This document shows, one piece after another, positions 7,517-13,897 of a DNA stretch of 14,993 nucleotides; positions within the stretch are counted from its first letter, which is position 1; each line of letters opens with the position of its first letter. The notes below the pieces were generated by a model. That model was not told the origin of the DNA. It saw nothing but the letters and a program-made list of their open reading frames with translations, and did not search any database. This DNA comes from JBBKWG01 sp037968835 (GTDB taxonomy: Bacteria > Pseudomonadota > Alphaproteobacteria > Rhodobacterales > Rhodobacteraceae): NCBI GenBank assembly GCA_037968835.1, contig JBBKWG010000306.1, positions 1 through 14,993 on the forward strand, in the 5' to 3' direction. Position numbers and translations under genes: made by a program.

Positions 7517-7849
7517 TCAGGCCGTGATGGGCTTGTAACTCGCCGCCGCACCCTTGGCTTTCTCCATCATCTTCTTGGCCTCCGCCGCAGTGGCAAGCTT
7601 GGTCGTCATGCCGCCCGAGAACGCACCCGACGCGGCCAGCACTATTGCCGCCGATCCCATCGCCTGATCGTCCGGAGCTTCGACGATCACCACGACGTCG
7701 TACTCGCCGAAGGAGAAGTAGAGGTTGTGAAGCTTGCCGCCGACCGCCTCGATGATCTGCTTGGCAGCCTCGGTGCGATCCTGCGGCTTTTTCAGCATCC
7801 CGCCAAAGGCCGCGACCGAATACTTGGCCTGAAACATGTAAAGTGGCAT
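7517..7849 (-). CDS. GYD-domain small protein
   Basis: A 110-residue soluble protein resembling the GYD domain family (a ferredoxin-like alpha/beta barrel-type fold of unknown biochemical role). It has the family N-terminus with MFQAKYS (5-11) and the naming segment FSFGEYDVVVIVEAPDD (45-61), followed by a helix (62-75) and a Lys/Ala-rich C-terminal helix (85-103). The start ATG at 7849 follows GGGAGGA with a 7-base spacer, a strong ribosome binding site. It lies 131 bp downstream of ileS, with terminator-like hairpins between, so it is probably a separate transcript. A hairpin then separates it from lysA. No function should be assumed; the fold is shared with dimeric barrel proteins that bind small molecules. 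Confidence 0.75.
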   Translation of the reverse strand: MPLYMFQAKYSVAAFGGMLKKPQDRTEAAKQIIEAVGGKLHNLYFSFGEYDVVVIVEAPDDQAMGSAAIVLAASGAFSGGMTTKLATAAEAKKMMEKAKGAAASYKPITA

Positions 7850-7897
7850 AAAATGTCCTCCCAGATTGGCCGGAAGGCTGACATTGGAATTGCAACG

Positions 7898-7927
7898 AAT
7901 GAAAATTCACGCTGAAGGATCAGCGCG
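7898..7927 (-). terminator. Probable ileS terminator
   Basis: On the minus strand CGCGCTGA-TCCT-TCAGCGTG forms an 8-bp stem (one G-U pair) with a four-base loop, followed immediately by AATTTTCATT. It lies 54 bases past the ileS stop and ahead of the GYD gene's ribosome binding site. The U-tract is short, so termination may be partial. Confidence 0.45.
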
Positions 7928-7937
7928 CAGCCCCGGC

Positions 7938-7962
7938 GGCGACATCCTACCACGATGCCGCC
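7938..7962 (-). other. Second hairpin just after ileS
   Basis: GGCGGCATC and GATGTCGCC pair over 9 bp (one G-U) around a 7-base loop, 18 bases beyond the ileS stop. No U-tract follows. It may shield the 3' end of the ileS message or act with the next hairpin. Confidence 0.35.
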
Positions 7963-7980
7963 GATTCCATTCAGCGAATT

Positions 7981-10977
7981 TTACACCTGTGATAATGCCT
8001 CGTCGCAGCGTCCGCACACGCCGGGATGCGAATGCGCGCCGACATCTGGCAACAGTTTCCAGCAGCGTTGGCACTTCTCGCCATCGGCCAGTTCAAACAC
8101 CACACCGACGCCGTCGATTTCCGGCAGGCGGAAGGCTTCCGACGGCGATGGATCGCCCGAAACCGTTATGGCGCTGGTGATGCAGATGTCATCGAACGCC
8201 ACGGTTTTCAGCGCCTTGAGGATGTCGCCGTCCTCGACATGAACGACCGGTGCCGCCTCCAGTGAAGCCCCGATCACCTTGTCGCGCCGCTGGATCTCCA
8301 ACGCCGCCGTCACCACCCGCCGCACGCGCCGAATCCCGGCCCACTTGGCCGCCAACGGTTCGTCCAGCCAGTCCGCCGGAGTTGTCGGCATGTCGGTCAG
8401 ATGCACCGAGGACTTTGCACCCGGGAACCGCTCCAGCCAGACTTCCTCCATCGTGAAGACCAGCACCGGCGCAAGCCACGTGGTCAGGCGATGGAACACG
8501 ATGTCCAGCACGGTCAGAGCCGCGCGCCGCCGCTCCGAGGGCCCGTCGCAATAAAGCGCGTCCTTGCGGATGTCGAAGTAGAACGCCGAAAGATCGACGG
8601 TCGCGAACTCGAAAATCGCCCGGAACACGCCCTGGAAATCGTAGGCAGCATAGCCCCTGCGCACCTTGTGATCCAACTCTGCAAGGCGATGCAGCACCCA
8701 GCGTTCCAACTCCGGCATATCCGCCGGTTCGACCCGCAGATCGTCGGAATACTCGGCAAGGTTGCCCAGCAGGAAACGCATCGTGTTGCGCAGACGACGA
8801 TAGCTGTCGGCGACCCCCTTCAGGATTTCCGGCCCGATCCGCTGGTCGTTGGTGAAATCGACCTGCGCCACCCAAAGCCGCAGGATATCCGCACCGTATT
8901 GCTTGACGACCGACTCCGGCACGATGGTGTTGCCAAGCGATTTGGACATCTTGATGCCCTTCTCGTCCAGCGTGAAACCATGCGTCAGAACCCCGCGATA
9001 GGGCGCGCGCCCGATCGTGCCGCAGGCTTGCAGCATCGAGGAATGGAACCACCCCCGGTGCTGATCGGTGCCTTCAAGATAAAGGTCCGCGATCCCGTCC
9101 GCGCTGCCATCCGGGCGGTCCCGCAGAACGAACGCATGCGTCGACCCTGAATCGAACCAGACGTCGAGAATGTCGAACACCTGATCGTAGGCGTCCGGAT
9201 CGGCGTCATTGCCAAGGAACCGCTCTTTCGCGCCCGGCATGTACCAAGCGTCAGCCCCTTCGGTTTCGAACGCTTCAAGGATGCGGGCATTCACCGAGGC
9301 ATTGCGCAACAGGAAATCATCGTCCGTCGGCAGCGTTCCCTTCTTCACGAAACACGTCAGCGGCACGCCCCACGCGCGTTGCCGCGACAACACCCAGTCG
9401 GGCCGCGCTTCGATCATCGAATAAAGCCGGTTGCGCCCGGTCTTGGGAGTCCACGTCACCAGCGCGTCGATGGATTTCAACGCCCGCTCGCGGATCGACT
9501 TGCCATAGGTGTCCTGCCCGTCGCCCACGGTCCGGTCGATGGCCGCGAACCACTGCGGCGTGTTGCGATAGATCAGCGGCGCTTTGGAGCGCCATGAATG
9601 CGGATACGAATGCTTCAGCCGACCCCGCGCCAGCAGCCCGCCGACCCCGACAAGCGCGTCGATCACGGCCGTATTCGCGTCGCCCTCCTTGCCGTTCGGC
9701 TTCAGGATCATCTTGCCACCGAACACCGGCAGATCGGCGCGGAAGGAACCGTCTTCCTCGACGTTATAGGTGATGACCTGCTCCAGCATCCCGGCGTCGC
9801 GGTATAGCTCGAACTCCTCCATGCCGTGGCTTGGCGCACAATGCACAAAGCCGGTGCCTTCGTCGTCGGTCACGAACGGCGCGGCGCGGAAATCCCGAAG
9901 CTCGTCCCACTCGCCGTTGCCACCTTCGATACCGGCCAGGGGATGGGCAAGCTTGATACCCGCCAGTTGCGTCTGCGTCACGTCGCGCACACGCCGCCAC
10001 TGGCCCTCGTCAAGCCGCGCCTTCGTCAGCACCTCGCCGGCCAGCTTGTCGGCCAGGATGAAGCGGTCGCCGACCTTCGCCCAGCTTTCCTCGGGCGTGC
10101 CGGTGACCTCGTAAAGTCCGTAGGCGAAATCGGGGCCATAGACGACGCCCTTGTTCGACGGGATCGTCCACGGTGTGGTTGTCCAGATCACGATGTAGGC
10201 ACCGATAAGCGCCTCGGCGACCTCGGTGCTCGCGACCACCACCGCTTCGCGGCTTTCGTCGGTCGCTTCCTCGTCGGACAGGATCAGATCGGGCAAATCG
10301 AATTCGGCCACCCGAAACTTCACCCAGATCGTGTGGCTTTCCTTGTCGTGGTATTCGACCTCGGCCTCGGCCAGCGCAGTCTTTTCCACCGGCGACCACA
10401 TCACCGGCTTGCTGCCCTGATACAGCGTGCCGTTCATCAGGAACTTCTGGAATTCCTCGGCAATCACCCGCTCGGCGTGGAAATCCATCGTCAGATAGGG
10501 GTCGGACCAGTTGCCGGTGACGCCCAGACGCTTGAATTCCTCGCGCTGGATGTCGATCCAGCCATCGGCGAATTCGCGGCACTCGCGGCGGAATTCCACG
10601 ACATCGACGGCATCCTTGTCGAGCCCCTTCTGGCGGTATTTCTCCTCGATCTTCCACTCGATCGGCAGACCGTGACAGTCCCAGCCGGGGATATAGCGCG
10701 CATCCCGCCCCATCATCTGCTGGGAACGCACGACCATATCCTTCAGGATCTTGTTCAGCGCATGACCGATGTGCAGATGCCCGTTCGCATAGGGCGGACC
10801 ATCGTGCAGCGTGAACGGCTCGCGTCCGTCGGCCTTTTCGCGCAGCCGGTCGTAGATGCCGATCTGTTCCCACCGCTCGAGCCATCCCGGCTCGCGATTT
10901 GGCAGACCCGCGCGCATCGGGAAATCGGTTTCGGGCAGGTTCAGCGTGTCTTTGTAGTCAGGCGTGTCGGCACACAT
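7981..10977 (-). CDS. ileS: Isoleucyl-tRNA synthetase
   Basis: A 998-residue class I synthetase that charges tRNA-Ile with isoleucine and edits misactivated valine. PPYANGHLHIGHALNK (61-76) carries the HIGH signature at 69-72. The CP1 editing domain shows WTTTPWTIPSN (265-275) and TDDEGTGFVHCAPSHG (370-385). GWFHSSMLQ is at 642-650 and the KMSKS loop (676-680) is intact. The C-terminal zinc ribbon has Cys969, Cys972, Cys988 and Cys991, the arrangement of bacterial IleRS type 1 (the mupirocin-sensitive class in general; inferred, not tested). A segment at about 225-256 is slightly longer and more acidic than in short homologues. ATG 10977 follows AAGGA by 8 bases. A promoter lies about 140 bp upstream, leaving a structured leader. 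Confidence 0.97.
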   Translation of the reverse strand: MCADTPDYKDTLNLPETDFPMRAGLPNREPGWLERWEQIGIYDRLREKADGREPFTLHDGPPYANGHLHIGHALNKILKDMVVRSQQMMGRDARYIPGWDCHGLPIEWKIEEKYRQKGLDKDAVDVVEFRRECREFADGWIDIQREEFKRLGVTGNWSDPYLTMDFHAERVIAEEFQKFLMNGTLYQGSKPVMWSPVEKTALAEAEVEYHDKESHTIWVKFRVAEFDLPDLILSDEEATDESREAVVVASTEVAEALIGAYIVIWTTTPWTIPSNKGVVYGPDFAYGLYEVTGTPEESWAKVGDRFILADKLAGEVLTKARLDEGQWRRVRDVTQTQLAGIKLAHPLAGIEGGNGEWDELRDFRAAPFVTDDEGTGFVHCAPSHGMEEFELYRDAGMLEQVITYNVEEDGSFRADLPVFGGKMILKPNGKEGDANTAVIDALVGVGGLLARGRLKHSYPHSWRSKAPLIYRNTPQWFAAIDRTVGDGQDTYGKSIRERALKSIDALVTWTPKTGRNRLYSMIEARPDWVLSRQRAWGVPLTCFVKKGTLPTDDDFLLRNASVNARILEAFETEGADAWYMPGAKERFLGNDADPDAYDQVFDILDVWFDSGSTHAFVLRDRPDGSADGIADLYLEGTDQHRGWFHSSMLQACGTIGRAPYRGVLTHGFTLDEKGIKMSKSLGNTIVPESVVKQYGADILRLWVAQVDFTNDQRIGPEILKGVADSYRRLRNTMRFLLGNLAEYSDDLRVEPADMPELERWVLHRLAELDHKVRRGYAAYDFQGVFRAIFEFATVDLSAFYFDIRKDALYCDGPSERRRAALTVLDIVFHRLTTWLAPVLVFTMEEVWLERFPGAKSSVHLTDMPTTPADWLDEPLAAKWAGIRRVRRVVTAALEIQRRDKVIGASLEAAPVVHVEDGDILKALKTVAFDDICITSAITVSGDPSPSEAFRLPEIDGVGVVFELADGEKCQRCWKLLPDVGAHSHPGVCGRCDEALSQV

Positions 10978-11041
10978 CGTTTGTGTCCTTGCTCGGTCTC
11001 GGGAAAGTCGGATGGGGCGGCGGAAACGTCAACGCCTGAAA

Positions 11042-11070
11042 CCCGGCGGCTCATGGATCAGAGCGCCGGG
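11042..11070 (-). promoter_or_regulatory. Strong hairpin in the ileS 5' leader
   Basis: CCCGGCG pairs with CGCCGGG (7 bp) and, past one bulged base, CTC pairs with GAG, closing an 8-base loop. It lies between the predicted ileS promoter and start codon, about 65 bases before the ATG. On the transcript it is followed by TTTCAGG, too short a U-run for a clear terminator. It may be an attenuator element or a translational structure. Confidence 0.4.
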
Positions 11071-11108
11071 CCCGTAATTCGGAGGATGATCGCAAAGGCG
11101 CATCTCAT
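11058..11108 (-). CDS. Possible leader-peptide ORF upstream of ileS (speculative)
   Basis: ATG at 11108 opens a 16-codon frame, MRCAFAIILRITGPAL, ending in TGA inside the loop of the leader hairpin. It holds three Ile codons (two adjacent) and two Leu codons, suggestive for an Ile-tRNA synthetase leader. There is no Shine-Dalgarno, but the ATG lies 8 bases after the predicted -10, so it could be read as a leaderless start. The short length makes chance occurrence quite possible. Confidence 0.2.
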   Translation of the reverse strand: MRCAFAIILRITGPAL

Positions 11109-11116
11109 GGGCCGCG

Positions 11117-11145
11117 CTTATAGGCCCGCCGCCCGGTCAGGACAA
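11117..11145 (-). promoter_or_regulatory. Predicted sigma-70 promoter of ileS
   Basis: On the minus strand TTGTCC (11145-11140) and TATAAG (11122-11117) are separated by exactly 17 bases. The -10 matches the consensus at 5 of 6 positions and the -35 at 4 of 6. Transcription should begin near 11110-11108, giving a leader of about 130 bases before ileS. Confidence 0.5.
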
Positions 11146-11170
11146 GCCGCATGAAAGGCGCATTCCCCGC

Positions 11171-11234
11171 ACGTTTCTTTGGGCGGGAAAATCCCGGGGA
11201 ACGGCGGCGCAGGCGACGTGGGGCAGAGCCCCGC
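11171..11234. repeat. Intergenic inverted-repeat element between the VIT gene and ileS (Rhodobacteraceae-like), probably terminating the VIT transcript
   Basis: Plus-strand order is TTTCTTTGGG, then CGGGA-AAA-TCCCG (11184-11196), a GGCG-rich spacer, then GTGGGGC-AGA-GCCCCGC (11218-11234). The two small hairpins begin 8 bases past the VIT-gene stop. The composition, a TTTGG box followed by CCCGGG and then GGGCAGAGCCCC, resembles from memory an element seen often after genes in roseobacter-type genomes. Copy number cannot be judged from a single copy here. Confidence 0.42.
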
Positions 11235-11242
11235 CACCCCGT

Positions 11243-11959
11243 TCAGACGCGAAACATCATCCCCACGAAATAGGCGATCACCGCCGCCGCGCCACCGATC
11301 AGCAACGTTTCGCTGCCCGAGCGCCACCACGCCGCCAGCGACCAGCGCGATTTGGCGGTGCCGATCAGAAAGAACGTCACGCCGGTCAGGACCGCGGACC
11401 AGACAAACGGACTGGCAAAGCCCGCGATGAACGGCAACAGCGGCACCATGCCCGCCACCAGAAACGCCAGGAACGTCGCCAGTGCCGCGCGCATCGGATG
11501 CGGGTCGACCGGCGACATGCCGTATTCCTCGGTCAGCATCAGATCGACCCAGATCTTCTCGTCCTGGGTGATCGAATCCGTCGCGTCGTCCAGAACCTGC
11601 CCCGACAGCCCCTTGCGGCTGAGGATTTCGCGCAATTCGGCGCGCTCGCCTTCGGGAGCCACGCGGATATGGCGCTCTTCGATCTCGCGCAGGCGATGGA
11701 CGTTGTCGAGTTCGGCCTTGGTGCCGGAATAATTCGCCGCCGCCATCGAGAACCCGTCGGCCAGCACGTTGACCAGCCCCAGCGCGATGATGATGCGCAT
11801 CGACAAATCCGCGCCGCTGACCCCGGCCACGATCGCGAACGTCGTCACCGCGCCGTCAATCGCGCCATAAACGGTGTCCTTCAGATAGGACCGGACCGGG
11901 TCGGAGCCGATCCGCGCTTCGATCTCCTCCGGCGAGTGCCCGTGTTCCAGCTTCACCAT
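11243..11959 (-). CDS. VIT1/CCC1-type Fe2+/Mn2+ transporter
   Basis: A 238-residue integral membrane protein of the vacuolar iron transporter family, which moves Fe2+ or Mn2+ out of the cytoplasm and so protects against metal excess. Five hydrophobic segments are visible at about 33-50, 54-76, 157-178, 185-203 and 216-236, the family topology. KDTVYGAIDGAVTTFAIVAG (27-46) and NVLADGFSMAAANYSG (64-79) are the conserved first two helices. The loop 80-155 is the cytoplasmic helical metal-binding domain, with Glu-rich REIEERH (91-97) and DLMLTEEYGM (139-148). ATG 11959 is preferred over an in-frame TTG at 11965. Neither has a good ribosome binding site. The gene is 160 bp downstream of hisG, with unclear promoter signals between, and is likely independent of the his genes. 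Confidence 0.85.
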   Translation of the reverse strand: MVKLEHGHSPEEIEARIGSDPVRSYLKDTVYGAIDGAVTTFAIVAGVSGADLSMRIIIALGLVNVLADGFSMAAANYSGTKAELDNVHRLREIEERHIRVAPEGERAELREILSRKGLSGQVLDDATDSITQDEKIWVDLMLTEEYGMSPVDPHPMRAALATFLAFLVAGMVPLLPFIAGFASPFVWSAVLTGVTFFLIGTAKSRWSLAAWWRSGSETLLIGGAAAVIAYFVGMMFRV

Positions 11960-12022
11960 GACCAAAACCGGAAATAATCGGCATTTTGCGTTGGAGAAGT
12001 GCGCGAAATCCCTGTGTTCACT

Positions 12023-12038
12023 AACGCAGCGAACGCAG
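12023..12038. repeat. Short tandem direct repeat upstream of the VIT gene
   Basis: AACGCAG occurs at 12023-12029 and 12032-12038 with a 9-base period in the only sequence available for a VIT-gene promoter. It may be a binding site for a metal-responsive regulator or chance. No standard Fur or MntR box was recognised in the 11960-12119 gap. Confidence 0.2.
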
Positions 12039-12104
12039 TTTCGGCACCGATCCGGCGCACCTGCACAAACCGCTTAACCAATCCCTGACCCGCCGACCGC
12101 CCGG

Positions 12105-12118
12105 TTTCGCATGCGAAA
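12105..12118. repeat. 14-bp perfect palindrome just after hisG
   Basis: TTTCGCATGCGAAA is identical to its own reverse complement and lies one base past the hisG stop codon. As RNA it gives a 5-bp stem with a CATG loop, too weak for a terminator alone. As DNA it is symmetric like an operator. It lies about 145 bp upstream of the VIT gene. Confidence 0.35.
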
Positions 12119-12119
12119 T

Positions 12120-12815
12120 TCACCGCACGTCCAGCCGGTCGCGGAGCCTCGTCCAGATGGCGCGCGTGTCCTCGTCCCAGACCTCGGCGCGGGTCTTGAA
12201 CAAGGTCGCCTGACTGCGCAGCACCAGACCGTCATCGAGCACGCGCAGATGGTTGGCGCGCAGCGTTTCGCCGGTCGATGTGATGTCGGCAATCGCCTCG
12301 GCGGTCAGGTTCTTGACCGTTCCCTCGGTCGCGCCCTGGCTGTCGACTAGCTGGTAGTCGGCCACACCCTCGGCGCGCAGGAATTCGCGCACCAGGCGGT
12401 GATATTTCGTTGCGATCCGCAACCGGTGACCGTGGCGGGCGCGAAACGCCGTCGCCGCCGCGTCCAGATCGTCGAGCGTCGTCACATCGACCCAGAAATC
12501 GGGGACCGCGATCACCAGATTTGCCTCGCCGAAACCCAGCGCCGCGACTTCGCAGACGCGATTCTCCCAAAGCGCCAGCTTTTCGCGCACCATGTCGGTG
12601 CCGGTCACACCAAGATGGATGCGCCCCGCCGCCAGATCGCGCGGAATTTCGCTGGCCGCCATCAGCACCAGTTCGACGCCATCAATACCCACGACCTCGC
12701 CGGCGTATTCGCGCCCCGACCCGGCAAGGCTCAGCGTCACGCCGCGCGCACCGAACCAGTTGAAGGTCTTTTCCATCAACCGGCCCTTGGACGGCACCCC
12801 CAGTTTCAGCGTCAT
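12120..12815 (-). CDS. hisG: ATP phosphoribosyltransferase catalytic subunit, short form
   Basis: HisG (231 residues) condenses ATP with PRPP, the committed first step of histidine synthesis. The length and absence of a C-terminal ACT-like domain make it the short form, which needs HisZ for activity and feedback control. The N-terminal LGVPSKGRLME (5-15) and the PRPP-binding ADITSTGETLRANHLRVL (176-193) are clear. ATG 12815 follows GGGAGG by 5 bases and overlaps the hisZ stop by four (ATGA). The partner subunit is thus encoded directly upstream in the same operon. The other his genes are not in the window. A perfect palindrome follows the stop. Confidence 0.96.
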   Translation of the reverse strand: MTLKLGVPSKGRLMEKTFNWFGARGVTLSLAGSGREYAGEVVGIDGVELVLMAASEIPRDLAAGRIHLGVTGTDMVREKLALWENRVCEVAALGFGEANLVIAVPDFWVDVTTLDDLDAAATAFRARHGHRLRIATKYHRLVREFLRAEGVADYQLVDSQGATEGTVKNLTAEAIADITSTGETLRANHLRVLDDGLVLRSQATLFKTRAEVWDEDTRAIWTRLRDRLDVR

Positions 12816-13897
12816 GACGCCCTCCCGAGGCTGAGCGTCAGGCCCGGTCGGATGACGCCGCCAACTGCGGGAACCCCGTCGCCGCCACCGATGGCGCGGG
12901 TCAGCGCGTCGTAACGCCCGCCGGTCGCGACTGGCGGCAGGTCGGGGCGGGCGTCGGCGTAAAAGCCGAACACGAACCCGTCGTAATATTCCAGCGTCGT
13001 GCGCCCGTAATTCGCCTCGAAATCGAGCGCATCGACGTCGACGCCAAGTTCGGCAAGGGCATCGAACCGATTGGCAAGCCCCGCCACAGCCGCCGCGATG
13101 GCCGGAAGATCGAACGAGATGTCCTTGAGATGCGCCAGCGCGAAAGGTGCCTTCTCGCGCACCGCCAACAGCGCGTCGATCAGCGCGGTCTCGCCCTCCG
13201 ATACCGGCGGCGTTTCGTGATCCGCCCGCAGCGCATCCAGCCGGGCTATGACCTCGACCTGACTGCGCACGCCGATTTCGACTGCCGCACCGGTCAGCGG
13301 GTTGGCGGCATCCAGCAGCGCCGCACGCGCCGCGTTGGCACCGCCGCTGCGGCCATAACGGTCAAGCAGGGCGCGAAACCGGCGCGGCCGCCAGAGGTGA
13401 TGCAGCAACGCCGCCTTTCGCGCCGCGCTGGTGCCAAGCCCGTTCACGGCGGCGCGCAGCAATCCGATGTCGCCGGTCGCGGCGCGAAGACCAAGCGGTG
13501 CGAGAATGTCGGCGAATGTCGCGAACACATCGGCATCGGCGTGGGCGGCATCCTGACCGTTGAAGATTTCATAGCCGACCTGAAAATATTCCGAGGCGCG
13601 CTCGGGCTCTTCTTCCTGACGGCGAAACACCTCGCCCGCATAGGTATAGCGCGCCTGCCCCAGACCCGCCTCCATGTGGCGTTGCACAAGCGGGACGGTG
13701 AAGTCGGGGCGCAGCATCATCTCGCCCCTGAGCGGGTCCGAGGTCACGAACGCCCGGCCCCGGATATCCTCGCCGTAAAGGTCGAGAAGCGCGCCCGCCG
13801 GTTGCAGCACGTCGGCCTCGAACACCTCGGCACCTCGCGCCTCGATCAGCGCGCGCAGCCGTTCGGCCTCGGCCCGGATGTCGGATTTCTCGGTCAT
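12812..13897 (-). CDS. hisZ: ATP phosphoribosyltransferase regulatory subunit
   Basis: HisZ (361 residues) is a histidyl-tRNA synthetase paralogue that does not charge tRNA but activates short-form HisG and gives it histidine feedback. The synthetase-like core is visible: GEMMLRPDFTVPLVQRH (58-74) and RYTYAGEVFRRQEEEPERAS (83-102). The HisS motif RGLGYYTG is replaced by RTTLEYYDGFVFGFY (299-313), while ATGGRYDALT (324-333) is kept. There is no anticodon-binding domain, as expected. ATG 13897 overlaps the hisS stop by four bases (ATGA). The frame extends to 13975 inside hisS, but that would add an unlike N-terminus. The direct hisS-hisZ-hisG order places the paralogues side by side. Confidence 0.94.
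   Translation of the reverse strand: MTEKSDIRAEAERLRALIEARGAEVFEADVLQPAGALLDLYGEDIRGRAFVTSDPLRGEMMLRPDFTVPLVQRHMEAGLGQARYTYAGEVFRRQEEEPERASEYFQVGYEIFNGQDAAHADADVFATFADILAPLGLRAATGDIGLLRAAVNGLGTSAARKAALLHHLWRPRRFRALLDRYGRSGGANAARAALLDAANPLTGAAVEIGVRSQVEVIARLDALRADHETPPVSEGETALIDALLAVREKAPFALAHLKDISFDLPAIAAAVAGLANRFDALAELGVDVDALDFEANYGRTTLEYYDGFVFGFYADARPDLPPVATGGRYDALTRAIGGGDGVPAVGGVIRPGLTLSLGRAS

Noticed and set aside
6482..7915. 477-codon open frame on the plus strand
   Set aside because: It runs antisense through lysA and the GYD gene, both well supported, and resembles no known family.
11118..11330. 70-codon minus-strand frame crossing the end of the VIT gene into the gap, with a few Cys residues
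   Set aside because: It overlaps the VIT coding region in another frame and the repeat element, with no ribosome binding site or family match.
11960..11965. TTG start two codons upstream for the VIT-type transporter
   Set aside because: It adds only two residues and has no better ribosome binding site than the ATG at 11959.
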